From: VAZQ01 sp046733355
Lineage (GTDB): Bacteria > Pseudomonadota > Alphaproteobacteria > Rhizobiales > Xanthobacteraceae
Length of the DNA stretch: 64,000 bases
Reading direction: 5' to 3'
Assembly (NCBI GenBank): GCA_046733355.1
Contig: JBKPOZ010000032.1
Coordinates: 48,954 to 112,953 of the forward strand
The translations under genes were made by a program, and so were the position numbers. This document shows positions 1 through 8,871 of the stretch, piece by piece. The notes beneath the pieces were generated by a model. It saw only the letters and a list, made by a program, of their open reading frames with translations, was not told the DNA's origin and searched no databases. How positions within the stretch are numbered: position 1 is the first letter of the stretch; each line of letters begins with the position of its first letter.

Positions 1-1056
1 GGGAAGCACATTGGCGCCGCTTATTTTCACTCGACTAACCGCGGCAAGCGGTCGATCGAGCTCAATTTCGAGAGCGAGGAAGGCAGGCGCATCGTGCGCA
101 AGCTCGCGGCGCGCTCCGATGTGCTGATTGAGAATTTCAAGGTCGGCGGGCTTGCCAAGTTCGGGCTCGATTACGCGAGCCTGAGCAAGGAAAATCCCCG
201 GCTGATCTATTGCTCGGTGACAGGCTTCGGGCAGAACGGCCCTTATGCCTCCCGTGCCGGCTACGATCTGATGGCGCAGGGAATGGGTGGCATCATGGAT
301 CTCACCGGCACGCCTGACGGGGAGCCGCAGCGTGCCGGCGTGCCCGTCGCCGATATTTTCACCGGCATCTATTCCGCGGCGGGGATAATGGCCGCATTGA
401 TCGAGCGCGAGAAGACGGGGCGGGGATGCCACATCGACACGGCGCTGCTCGATACCCAGGTCGGCGTGCTCGCGAACCAGGCGCTCAACTATCTCGTGTC
501 CGGCAACGTCCCCAAGCGCCTGGGCAATGCGCATCCGAATATCGTCCCGTATCAGGTGTTTCCCGTTGCTGACGGGCACATCATCATTGCAACGGGCAAT
601 GACAACCAGTTTGCAAAATTGTGTAACGTGCTCGGCGAGCCCAAGCTGGCACAGCATTCCGATTACCGGGTGAACTCCGACCGGCTGCACAATCGGCAGG
701 CTCTGGTGAGCAGGGTTTCAGAGCTCACCCGGCGTTTCAACCGCGCCGATCTGCTCGCGAAGCTCGAAGCCGTGCAGGTGCCCGCCGGCCCGATCAATTC
801 GCTCGATCAGGTGTTTTCCGACCCGCAGGTGCTGCACCGCGGGATGCGCATCGATCGCCCGAGCAGGGCGGCCAAGCGGGGCAGCATTCCGGGCGTGCGC
901 ACGCCGATCATGCGCGACGGTGAGCCCATGGCTTCAGCCCGGCCGTCCCCGCTTCTCGGCGAGCACACGGCCGAGATCCTGCGCGAGATCGGCGAGCCGG
1001 CGCCTGCTCGCGCAAAGCCGGTCGCAAAGGAAACCGAAACGGTCCCCGACCTCTAG
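1..1056 (+). CDS. CaiB/BaiF family III CoA-transferase, 5' end cut by window
   Basis: The reading frame is already open at the first base, so this is the C-terminal 351 residues of a longer protein; the missing start lies to the left. Family III CoA-transferases move CoA between carboxylic acids through an acyl-enzyme on an aspartate. Visible family features are VLIENFKVGGLAKFGLDY near the start, the glycine-rich YDLMAQGMGGIMDLTG stretch and the HIDTALLDTQ segment. The C-terminus ends in a short charged tail (KPVAKETETVPDL). The gene is convergent with the next one. Substrate specificity cannot be read from sequence; the family call itself is firm. Confidence 0.93.
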   Translation, partial: GKHIGAAYFHSTNRGKRSIELNFESEEGRRIVRKLAARSDVLIENFKVGGLAKFGLDYASLSKENPRLIYCSVTGFGQNGPYASRAGYDLMAQGMGGIMDLTGTPDGEPQRAGVPVADIFTGIYSAAGIMAALIEREKTGRGCHIDTALLDTQVGVLANQALNYLVSGNVPKRLGNAHPNIVPYQVFPVADGHIIIATGNDNQFAKLCNVLGEPKLAQHSDYRVNSDRLHNRQALVSRVSELTRRFNRADLLAKLEAVQVPAGPINSLDQVFSDPQVLHRGMRIDRPSRAAKRGSIPGVRTPIMRDGEPMASARPSPLLGEHTAEILREIGEPAPARAKPVAKETETVPDL

Positions 1057-1080
1057 GCCCTCTCCCCGCAAAGCAGAGCC

Positions 1081-1149
1081 GTAGCCCAGATGAGCGGACC
1101 GATATCCGGGTCTGCTCTCCCGCATGTCGCTGACGCTCATGCGGGCTAC
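1081..1149. repeat. Dispersed palindromic repeat (GTAGCCC family), copy 1
   Basis: The element opens with GTAGCCC and closes with GGGCTAC, forming an outer stem. Inside it CCCGCATG pairs with CATGCGGG. A close copy lies at 34196-34263, a degenerate one at 47236-47296 and a short relative at 57712-57746. It fills the gap between two convergent genes, so it could act as a two-way transcription terminator; that role is inferred. Confidence 0.8.
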
Positions 1150-1171
1150 GATTGCCCTCGTCTAATGCGCA

Positions 1172-2344
1172 TCAGTGACCCGCGGCGAAATTCCACTGCG
1201 GCAGCAGCACGATGCAGTTCGGGTTGAAACCCTGGCTCTTCAGGGTGTCGACCGAGCCCACCGCCTCGCCCTTGGCCAGATCGATAACGGTCACTGACCC
1301 GTCGCTCATTCCGGGAAGATTGAGCAACGAGTTCTGCACGAAGGCGAGCTGCTCGTCCTTGGTAATGGCGACGTGGTGCGCTCCCTCTGCGGTCGGGATC
1401 GATTTGATGAGCACAGGTTTGGCGGGATCCTTGCTGATGTCAAAGATGTGCAGATGCCCGGGCTTGGCCGTCGTGACGTAGAGCCGATCGTTTTTGCCGT
1501 TCACATAGATCTCGAGCGGCACACCCGCTTTCAGCGGCGCGAAATCGAAGGCCTGCGCCACGTCGAACTCCTTCTTTTCCGGATTCCAGGTGGCGGTCCA
1601 GAGCGAGCCGCCGTACATGTTGGTCACATAGGCGACCGGCGGGTTCGCTCCCGGCACGAAAAGGATCTCGACGGGCGCTTCGCGCGCCGGCGAGGGCTTC
1701 GTCGAAACCTTGAGCGAGGAGAGCACTTTTCCGGTGCTCGCCTCGACCACAACGATGTGGTCGCCCGCATCCTGCAGATCAGTCGCGCGCACGGTGCTGG
1801 TGATCAGGATGCGGTCTATGGCGTCGTGGATCGCGATCCCATGCGGATAAGGCTGCGGCAGGGACACGCTTTGTGTCGCCTGGTCTGTCGTCGCGTCGCC
1901 GATGATGAGCCGCGAGGAGCCCATGCAGGTCAGAAACCAGCGCTTGTTGTCGGCGGAGAAGACAACATCCTCGCCGACCTGACACTCCGGAACAGCCACG
2001 GTTTTGGACGTGAACGGGCGCTTCGACATGTCAATGACGCGCAATTCGCCTTTTCCGAGCGCGGTGACATACGCCTTTGATGCATCGCGGTTGTAGAAGA
2101 TGTGATGGGCGACCAGATCCGGCGGCAGCGCAATGGTCTCGACGACCTTATTGAAATTGGGCGATTTGGGATCGACGTCGATGACAGCGATCGCTTCCTG
2201 CCGGGTCTGTCCCGGCACCGGCGACTGGTAGACACGCAGCGCCTCGGGGGATTTGCTCTCGTAATTGAGCATGGCCAGAATCTCGGCATCGGCAGAACAG
2301 ATGCCGGCAAGGCTCAGGACGGCGACTGCGACAGATCGCTTCAT
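1172..2344 (-). CDS. Exported YncE-like beta-propeller protein
   Basis: 390 residues with a Sec signal peptide (MKRSVAVAVLSLAGICSADA) and repeated strand blades of the YVTN type, for example AYVTALGKGELRVIDM, RLYVTTAKPGHLHIFDI and VTVIDLAKGEAVGSV. Proteins of this kind are periplasmic seven-blade propellers whose ligands are mostly unknown. The start is firm: a near-perfect ribosome site (AGGAGGT) lies 5 bases upstream of the ATG. The gene diverges from the membrane protein at 2437, with about 90 bases between them for promoters. No catalytic motif is visible, so a binding or scaffold role is as likely as an enzymatic one. Confidence 0.85.
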   Translation of the reverse strand: MKRSVAVAVLSLAGICSADAEILAMLNYESKSPEALRVYQSPVPGQTRQEAIAVIDVDPKSPNFNKVVETIALPPDLVAHHIFYNRDASKAYVTALGKGELRVIDMSKRPFTSKTVAVPECQVGEDVVFSADNKRWFLTCMGSSRLIIGDATTDQATQSVSLPQPYPHGIAIHDAIDRILITSTVRATDLQDAGDHIVVVEASTGKVLSSLKVSTKPSPAREAPVEILFVPGANPPVAYVTNMYGGSLWTATWNPEKKEFDVAQAFDFAPLKAGVPLEIYVNGKNDRLYVTTAKPGHLHIFDISKDPAKPVLIKSIPTAEGAHHVAITKDEQLAFVQNSLLNLPGMSDGSVTVIDLAKGEAVGSVDTLKSQGFNPNCIVLLPQWNFAAGH

Positions 2345-2436
2345 GGCGACCTCCTTCGATGTGGCGCTTGCAGCAGTATAGTTTTTCCTGTTTCGCCCGT
2401 CGCCTTCTTTATTGACGCACCACCCCGAGGAGAAAT

Positions 2437-3840
2437 TTGCGCACTGCGCCAGGCGTGAGGGTCTTGTTGCGTACGGCCGCGGTCATTCCGTGGGTTGGGC
2501 TGGCCAGCGAGGCGCACGCGCACGCGCTGGCGCAGCGTTACGATCTGCCGCTGCCGCTGGGCTTTTTCCTCTTAGCCGCCGCCGCGGTGGTCGCTTTTTC
2601 GTTCCTGATCCTGGCGATGCTGGGCCATCGCGCCGGCAATCGCAGCAAAATTTCTCGGCCTGTCCTCCTTCGCCTCTCTCTTCCCCGGCCGCTCGTGGCC
2701 GTATGTCAGGCATTGGGTCTTGCGCTGCTCACGCTGGTTGTCGCCGCTGGACTGTTTGGCATCCAGCGCCCCTTCAAGAATATCGCGCCGGTTTCGTTCT
2801 GGGTGATCGGCTGGGTCGGACTTAGCTTTCTCTCGGCATTCGTCGGCAATGTGTGGACGCTGATCAATCCCTGGAGCGGAGGCTATAGTCTGGCGCACCG
2901 GTTCGCCGGCCCTTTCTCCCCCTTGAAAACTTATCCTCGCTGGCTCGGCGCTTGGCCGGCTGCGATCCTCTTTCTGATATTCGCCTGGTTGGAGCTGGTT
3001 GCACCCGGTCGCGACGTGCCGCGCAACATCGCGCTCGGCTTGCTGGTCTACTCCGCGGTTACCTGGACAGGCTTTGCCCTTTTTGGCCGCAAGGCGTGGC
3101 TGCGCGGCGGCGAAGTCTTTGCAGTGGTATTTGGCCTGTTCGCCCGCTTTGCTCCCCTGCACGTTTCCAAGCGCTCGATCGTGCTGCGGCCCTATGCGGC
3201 CGGACTGATTCCGCAAACGCCGCTTGCGCCGTCAATGATCGCGTTCACATTGCTCGTGCTCGGAACCGTGACAGCAGACGGGCTGATGGAAACGCCTTTA
3301 TGGGTTGGGCTCATCGAGGGGTGGTTTGCAGATCCGGCGGGCGTGATGATGGCCATGTCGGCCCTGCTGCTGCTGGTCCCCCTGGCCTTGGCGGCGCTGT
3401 ACCTCGCAACGATGGCAGGGATGGCGCGCCTGACAGGAGCAGACACCTGGAAACTTGCAGGGTGGTTTGTGCTTTCCCTCGTGCCCATCGCGATCGGCTA
3501 CTCGCTCGCACACTATTTCTCCTTATTCATGATTGCCGGACAGTTCATCATTCCGTTGATCTCGGATCCGCTCGGATGGGGCTGGGATTTGTTTGGCACG
3601 ACGCTCTACCGCATCGACATCGGCGTCGTCGACGCGAAGTTCATCTGGTACCTTTCCGTGATTGCGATCGTGACCGGGCACGTTATTGCCGTCTACCTCG
3701 GGCACGTGACCGCCCTCGCACTGTTTCGCGATGGGGCGCTGGCGCGGCGGAGCCAATATCCGCTGCTCGCGCTGATGATCGCCTACACGATGCTCAGCCT
3801 GTGGATTATCGCGCAGCCGATCACTGAGGCGAGCCGATAA
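2437..3840 (+). CDS. Polytopic membrane protein, function unknown
   Basis: 467 residues with roughly ten to twelve hydrophobic segments. The N-terminus looks like a cleavable signal or first helix ending in SEAHAHALAQRYDLPLPLG, a His-rich patch just outside the membrane. Database entries of this type are sometimes labelled fenitrothion hydrolase; I do not trust that as a function, since no hydrolase motif is visible. The TTG start is supported by a GAGGAGA ribosome site at 2428-2434. Conserved polar residues sit in FVGNVWTLINPWSGG and DPLGWGWDLFGT. It is divergent from the YncE-like gene, hinting at a shared envelope process. Confidence 0.7.
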   Translation: MRTAPGVRVLLRTAAVIPWVGLASEAHAHALAQRYDLPLPLGFFLLAAAAVVAFSFLILAMLGHRAGNRSKISRPVLLRLSLPRPLVAVCQALGLALLTLVVAAGLFGIQRPFKNIAPVSFWVIGWVGLSFLSAFVGNVWTLINPWSGGYSLAHRFAGPFSPLKTYPRWLGAWPAAILFLIFAWLELVAPGRDVPRNIALGLLVYSAVTWTGFALFGRKAWLRGGEVFAVVFGLFARFAPLHVSKRSIVLRPYAAGLIPQTPLAPSMIAFTLLVLGTVTADGLMETPLWVGLIEGWFADPAGVMMAMSALLLLVPLALAALYLATMAGMARLTGADTWKLAGWFVLSLVPIAIGYSLAHYFSLFMIAGQFIIPLISDPLGWGWDLFGTTLYRIDIGVVDAKFIWYLSVIAIVTGHVIAVYLGHVTALALFRDGALARRSQYPLLALMIAYTMLSLWIIAQPITEASR

Positions 3841-4251
3841 TGCAGTTGATTTTGCGGGCCCGACGTGGTAGAACAAAAAGGGAACATTGTTTCGCTCGGC
3901 GCTTGCTTATGTACAGCAATATGGTAGAAATGGCCAATATCGCCAATTGCGACTGCCTCCGCGCGCGGGCTGTTTGGGTCGAGGATCTCCAGGTGGTCTC
4001 CCTCGCAAGCAGGCATCAGCCATGACCGGATTTACTGATATTTGGTCGAAACAGGCCTGTTCCGTTATTGATACGGACCATGATTCTTGGGATTTATCGT
4101 GTGTTTTCAAAGGGGGCATTGTATTTTCATTGTTGTTTACAATGCGCCGTGGCGCCTTCATTGGTCGGTACCCTTCAGCTGAGACACGAAACAAAGTGAA
4201 CTAACCAAAGCCAAAAGTGACAAAACAAAGTGAACTGACCAAACCCAAATC
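3841..4251. other. 411-base intergenic region, AT-richer than its surroundings
   Basis: No convincing gene. Short open frames exist on both strands but have no ribosome site and no recognisable product. The part from about 4030 to 4250 is visibly AT-richer than neighbouring DNA, with stretches such as GGCATTGTATTTTCATTG, and ends in iterated short repeats (4189-4246). It may hold the promoter of the DUF2293 gene or be the scar of a lost mobile element. Confidence 0.5.
4189..4246. repeat. Tandem direct repeats upstream of DUF2293 gene
   Basis: A 24-base unit at 4189-4212 recurs at 4223-4246 with only two mismatches; its core is ACAAAGTGAACTAACC. A third, partial unit (CAAAAGTGACA) lies between them. 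The repeats end 5 bases before the GTG of the next gene. They could be regulator sites or the terminal repeats of a decayed insertion sequence. Confidence 0.7.
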
Positions 4252-4548
4252 GTGAGCAGGCGTGACGCCATCGCCAGTGCCCTGCGCGTGCTCGCGCCAA
4301 AGATCCCCAGGCATGAATTCGAGAGCGTGCTGGACCACGCACTCACCAGCCCGGGGCTGAAATCCGCTGCCCCGGAAGCCGCCGCCTGGCTGTCGCTCGT
4401 CGCCTATGCGCGCCATGTCTTCACCGACTATGACGAGCTCTTGCGCAGCGACTACGACCAGGAGAGCGCGCGGTTTTTCGTGCGCGAGGATCTTGCCGCC
4501 GTGCTGCAAGCGTGGGGCGTTCGGAGGCCTGTGAGCGAAGCCGATTGA
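4252..4548 (+). CDS. DUF2293 domain protein
   Basis: 98 residues matching my recollection of DUF2293: LRVLAPKIPRHEFESVLDHA, followed by a helical AAAWLSLVAYARHVFTDYD core and ending VLQAWGVRRPV. Function is unknown; the family is small, helical and cytoplasmic and is common in Hyphomicrobiales. The GTG start has no clear ribosome site, and the repeats just upstream abut it, so the original 5' end may have been replaced. Length fits the domain. No operon partner is obvious: the next gene starts 92 bases downstream. Confidence 0.75.
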   Translation: MSRRDAIASALRVLAPKIPRHEFESVLDHALTSPGLKSAAPEAAAWLSLVAYARHVFTDYDELLRSDYDQESARFFVREDLAAVLQAWGVRRPVSEAD

Positions 4549-4630
4549 GGCCGCTTCGAACTTCGTTGCGGGCCTGCGCAGCCGGGAGTACCTTGCGTCC
4601 ACTTCAAAGGGGTTGAGGGCGGCACAGGAT

Positions 4631-4635
4631 GGAGG
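4631..4635 (+). promoter_or_regulatory. Ribosome binding site setting the TPR gene start
   Basis: GGAGG, 5 bases before the ATG at 4641. It overlaps the alternative in-frame ATG at 4629, which is therefore not the start. Confidence 0.75.
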
Positions 4636-4640
4636 TCAGC

Positions 4641-6461
4641 ATGATCCCGTCATGGCGAGCGCGTGCCATCGTTCCGTGTGCGATTGCGACCGGCGTCATT
4701 TCGGCATTGCTGCTGCCTGCGTTCACCACGGAGGCAGAGGTAAGCTCGAAACCGCCTCTCGCATCTTCGCAATGGCCGATCTGCCATACCGCCGATTCCA
4801 TCCGCGTAGCGAACGCAACGATTCGCCTGGCGCAGACGCGCACGGAAGTGCCGCCGACGGAAATGAAGGCGGCGACGCCCGCACCCGAATTTGCCGACAT
4901 CGAACCGCCGCTGTGGGAGGGACTTGGCTCGGTCAGCTACAGGATCACAACTGCAAGCCCCGAAGCCCAGGCCTATTTCAATCAGGGCCTCCGCCTCACC
5001 TATGCGTTCAATCATGGCGAGGCGCAGCGCGCCTTCCGCAAGGCGCAAAAGCTCGATCCCGCATGCGCCATGTGCTTCTGGGGCGAGGCGCTGGTACTTG
5101 GCCCTAACATCAATCTCCCCATGCAGGAGGACGCGGTGCTTCCGGCCTATGCGGCCGCGCGCAAGGCGAGCGCGCTTGCCGAGAAGGCGAGCCCGCGCGA
5201 GCAGGCGCTCATCGCCGCATTGTTGCTGCGGTATGCGCAGGATGTGAAGGCCGAGCGCGGTCCGCTCGATGCGGCATACGCCTCGGCGATGGCAAAGGTC
5301 GCGGCGCAATTTCCCGACGACGACGAGATCGCGGTCCTCTACGCCGAAGCCGTAATGGACCTCAGCCCGTGGAATTACTGGCAGCCCGGCGGACGAGAGC
5401 CCAATCCGCAGAGCGGTCCGATCGTGCCGACCTTGGAGCGCGTGCTCGCAAGAAATCCGGATCACCCGGGGGCCATCCACTATTACATTCACGCGGTCGA
5501 GGCGTCGGACCGGCCGCAGCGCGCCGAACCGTATGCCGATCGCCTGCGCGGAGCCATTCCGGGCGCGGGCCACCTCGTGCACATGCCGAGCCATATCTAT
5601 TATCGCGTTGGCCGCTACCTTGACGCGCTCGCGGACAACAAGGTCGCCGCAGACGTCGATGAGAAATATCTCGCCGCCACCAACGCGCCCATGGGCGTCT
5701 ATCGTCTCGGCTATTATCCGCACAACGTGCACTTCGTGATGGCGTCGGCTCAGATGGCGGGTGATGGCGCAACCGTCATCGCCTCCGCCGAGAAGCTACG
5801 CGGTCTCATCCCCGACGAGGTGGCGCGCGGCATCGCATTGGTGCAGCCGGTGAAGGCCGCGCCCTACTTCGCGCATGCGCTTTTCAGCTCGCCGGATGCG
5901 ATTCTGGCCTTAGCGGATCCGGGCGACAGCATTCCGTATGTGAAGGCGATCTGGCATTACGCGCGCGGCGTTGCGCACGCCGCGCGGCGCGACGGCGCCG
6001 CGGCGACCTCGGAAGCGAATGCAATCGAAACGATCGAGCGCACCGCCGATTTCTCGCTGCTCACCGCCTCGGGCATTCCGGCGAAAGAGGTGCTCAGCCT
6101 CGCGCGCGCGGTGATCGGCGGGCGCGTTGCGCAAGCGCAGGGCGACTACGGCACGGCAGTGAAGCGCTTCGAGGAAGCAGCGGCCATTCAGGACATAGTT
6201 GCCTATACGGAGCCGCCCTACTGGTACTATCCCGTGCGCCAGTCGCTGGCCGCGGCCCTGCTGCAGGCGGGCCGTTTGGACGAGGCGGAACAGCAATTCC
6301 TGCTCGCGCTCAAGCGTGCCCCGGCAAACGGCTGGTCCTATTTCGGGCTCGCGCAGGTGTACAAGGCCCGCGGCGACAGCGCGGGAGCTGCGCGAGCAGA
6401 AGCGGAGCTGGCAAAGACCTGGATTGGAGACCGCAGCCTGCTGCAGATTTCCAATCTCTAG
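4641..6461 (+). CDS. Exported TPR-repeat protein
   Basis: 606 residues from the ATG chosen by the ribosome site at 4631. An N-terminal hydrophobic stretch (IVPCAIATGVISALLLPAF) is a signal peptide or anchor. After a low-complexity linker come degenerate TPR units: AQAYFNQGLRLTYAFNHGEA, FRKAQKLDPACAMCFWGEA, and near the C-terminus RLDEAEQQFLLALKRAP and GWSYFGLAQVYKARGD. The CAMC pair resembles a redox or metal site but is part of the family repeat. Such proteins act as periplasmic scaffolds. Its stop codon overlaps that of the amidase on the other strand (CTAG at 6458-6461). Confidence 0.82.
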   Translation: MIPSWRARAIVPCAIATGVISALLLPAFTTEAEVSSKPPLASSQWPICHTADSIRVANATIRLAQTRTEVPPTEMKAATPAPEFADIEPPLWEGLGSVSYRITTASPEAQAYFNQGLRLTYAFNHGEAQRAFRKAQKLDPACAMCFWGEALVLGPNINLPMQEDAVLPAYAAARKASALAEKASPREQALIAALLLRYAQDVKAERGPLDAAYASAMAKVAAQFPDDDEIAVLYAEAVMDLSPWNYWQPGGREPNPQSGPIVPTLERVLARNPDHPGAIHYYIHAVEASDRPQRAEPYADRLRGAIPGAGHLVHMPSHIYYRVGRYLDALADNKVAADVDEKYLAATNAPMGVYRLGYYPHNVHFVMASAQMAGDGATVIASAEKLRGLIPDEVARGIALVQPVKAAPYFAHALFSSPDAILALADPGDSIPYVKAIWHYARGVAHAARRDGAAATSEANAIETIERTADFSLLTASGIPAKEVLSLARAVIGGRVAQAQGDYGTAVKRFEEAAAIQDIVAYTEPPYWYYPVRQSLAAALLQAGRLDEAEQQFLLALKRAPANGWSYFGLAQVYKARGDSAGAARAEAELAKTWIGDRSLLQISNL

Positions 6462-7857
6462 ATCTCGAGCGGCACACGATCGGCAAAGCCGAGAGCCTGC
6501 TCCAGCAGCAACGCGATGCCCAGCAGCTCGGCGTCCCCGTGCGGCCGCCCGATGAGCTGCACTCCAACCGGCAGCCCGTCTTCGGTCAGTCCGCACGGCA
6601 ACGAGATCGCCGGACAACTGACCAGGGTGATGATGAAGGTCAAAAACATCCAATCGATATACGTGGTGAGCTTTTCGCCCGCGATCTCCGTCGGAAAGCG
6701 TTGCTCGACGGCAAATGGCGGTACGGCAACGGTGGGGCAGGCGAGCAGATCGTACGAGTCGAAGAACTCCGCCACACGCTGAAACACGGCATGGCGCTGG
6801 CGCCGCGCGTTAATGATCTCCTCGGCCGTGAGTTTTTGCCCCTTCTCGATGTTCCATATGATGTCCGGGTTGATGCGATCGCGTTCGCCCGGGAGAAGAT
6901 CACCGCGCACCTCGGCGAGAAGGAGCGCGCGCAGCACTTGAAAACAGTCGATGGCGCAGGAAAAATCGGTGCGGCTTCGTCGAGCATGCAACCCATTTCG
7001 GTGAAGCGATGTACACCGGCGCGAGCGATGCGCGCGACGTCCGGATCAATGCTGCGCAAGCCGAAATTGGAGCTGAAGGCTGCGCGTCCCGGGGGTCGCG
7101 CATGCCGCAGAGCCGCCTGGAAACCGTGCTTCGGCACGGAGCGCGAGAGAGGATCGTGCGATGTGAATGCGGCCATGGCATCGAGCATGAGTGCGACATC
7201 CGGCACGTTGCGCGCCATCGGGCCGTCGACCCACAGGTCGTCGAAGGCCGGCAATCCATCTCCACGGGGCACGACGCCCGGACTCGGCCGCAGTCCGACA
7301 ATGCCGCAGAAGCTCGCGGGTATGCGCAAAGATCCGCCCAGGCAGGAGCCATTGGCGAGCCACACCTCGCCTGCTGCGAGCGCCGCCGCGGCGCCGCCCG
7401 ATGAGCCGCCGGCCGTGCGTGAGAAATTCCATGGATTGCGCGTGATCCCCCACACCGGATTGAAGGTGTGGCTGCCGGCGAACTCCGGGACGTTCGATTT
7501 CGCCAGCGGAATTGCGCCATTCGCGCGCAAGGTCGCGATCGTGCGGTCATCGGCGGGCGCGCGATTTTGCGCGAAAATCGGCGAGCCGTAGGTGGTCAGC
7601 TGGTTGGCGACGTCGTTGTAGTCCTTGACGGCGATCGGCAGGCCCGCGAGCCACCCCGGATCGTCGCGCACCTCGCATCGAAAAACTTTTGCCTGCTCGC
7701 GCGCTTCGTCGAGGAAACGAATGGGCAGCGCGTTGATCTTCGGCTCAATAGCCTCGATCCGGGAAGCGGCGGCGTCCACGAGCTCCAGGGGCGAGACCTC
7801 GCGCTTGCGCAACTTGGCGACCGCTTCGGTCGCGGTGAGGCGCCATAGCCCTGACAT
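6458..7857 (-). pseudogene. Amidase-signature family gene broken by one frameshift
   Basis: The N-terminal part, from the ATG at 7857 behind a GAGGAGG site, carries the amidase signature: lysine in GLPIAVKDYNDV, and the serine-rich TAGGSSGGAAAALAAG. Near 6966-6972 the frame is lost after DEAAP; the expected C-terminal half (FSCAIDCFQVLRALLL to FADRVPLEI) continues in another frame. Adding one base restores a 466-residue protein, the usual length for these hydrolases of amide bonds. It lies 20 bases behind the MarR-GNAT gene, in the same direction. The shift is next to an A5 run, so a sequencing error is as likely as a real mutation. Confidence 0.88.
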
Positions 7858-7877
7858 GGCAGCGGGCTCCTCCTCGC

Positions 7878-8810
7878 CTAGAGGATCAGGTCCCAATGCT
7901 CGCTGACCACGTTTTGGCCGAAGCTGCGCCGGCGCTCGCTCGAGGTGAGCCGAAAGCCTGCGCGCTCGTAGATGTGCCGCGCCGCGGTGAGCACCTTGTG
8001 CGTCCACAGCGTGATCCTCTGATACCCGCACTGGCGGGCGAAGCGGATGCATTCATCTGTGAGCCGCGTGCCGAGCCCGCGGCCGCGCGCACTCGGATCG
8101 ACCAACAGAAGACGCAGGCGGGCGACCTTCTCGGAATCCTTCACCAGAAAAACCGAGCCGACGTTCTGGCCATCCATTTCCGCGATCCAGCAGCGCTCGC
8201 GCTTGCTGTCGTAGTTGCTCGCGAAATCAGCAACGATTTGCGCGCACAGGCCCTCGAACTCTTCCGCCCATCCATATTCGCGCGCATAAAGCTGGGCATG
8301 CCGCGCAACGACCCAGCCCAGATCGCCGGGGCGTGGCTGGCGCAGAATGATATTGCTCTTCGCCTTGGGTTCTGCATCCAGCATTCTCTCGATGGCCCGC
8401 ATCGCCTGAACGAGATGATCCTGCTCTGGCGCATTGAGGCGCGCGAGCGCTTCGCCTATTTGCCGCTCCGTGCGGGTTTCGAGCGGGTCGAATGCCTTGC
8501 GCCCGCGCGCAGTCAGGGAGAGGAAGCTCTGACGCGCATCGTCCGGTGAGATCTGTTTGCGCATCAGTCCGCCCTTCTCAAATCGCCGCAGCATGCGGCT
8601 GAGGTATCCGGCATCGATGCCGAGATCGCGGGCAATATCGCTCGCCGTCGAACGGCGCCGCTGCTTGATTTCATACAGGACGCGCGCCTCGGTCAGCGAG
8701 AATTTGCTGTCAAGCCAGCCACGCTGCAGCACACCGAGTTTTTGCGTGTAGAAACGGTTGAAGCGACGGACTGCGGCGATCCGCTCGGCATCGGCGACGG
8801 CCAAACGCAT
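7878..8810 (-). CDS. MarR-type regulator fused to GNAT acetyltransferase
   Basis: 310 residues. Residues about 10-145 form a MarR winged helix (SLTEARVLYEIKQRRRSTAS, then DLGIDAGYLSRMLRRFEKGGL as recognition helix and KQISPDDARQSFLSLT as wing). Residues about 155-310 form a GNAT domain with the acetyl-CoA loop LLVDPSARGRGLGTRLTDEC and the closing ARHIYERAGFRL. This fusion is known in proteobacteria; it may couple sensing of a small molecule to its acetylation. It is followed at 20 bases by the amidase gene and is a candidate regulator of that run. Acceptor substrate and operator are not evident. Confidence 0.93.
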   Translation of the reverse strand: MRLAVADAERIAAVRRFNRFYTQKLGVLQRGWLDSKFSLTEARVLYEIKQRRRSTASDIARDLGIDAGYLSRMLRRFEKGGLMRKQISPDDARQSFLSLTARGRKAFDPLETRTERQIGEALARLNAPEQDHLVQAMRAIERMLDAEPKAKSNIILRQPRPGDLGWVVARHAQLYAREYGWAEEFEGLCAQIVADFASNYDSKRERCWIAEMDGQNVGSVFLVKDSEKVARLRLLLVDPSARGRGLGTRLTDECIRFARQCGYQRITLWTHKVLTAARHIYERAGFRLTSSERRRSFGQNVVSEHWDLIL

Positions 8811-8871
8811 GGGCAGCGAGGATTGAACAATTACTTGCCGGAGTCAACTATCTCGCCATGGCCGGAGTGGA

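Noticed and set aside
3840..4204. Small overlapping open frames between the membrane protein and DUF2293 genes
   Set aside because: Conflicting frames on both strands, no ribosome site, no recognisable product.
4189..4246. CRISPR-like array
   Set aside because: Only two full units, 10-base spacing, no spacers of regular length and no cas genes in the window.
6539..7591. Plus-strand open frame of 350 codons inside the amidase region
   Set aside because: Shadow frame of the amidase; low-complexity product without motifs.
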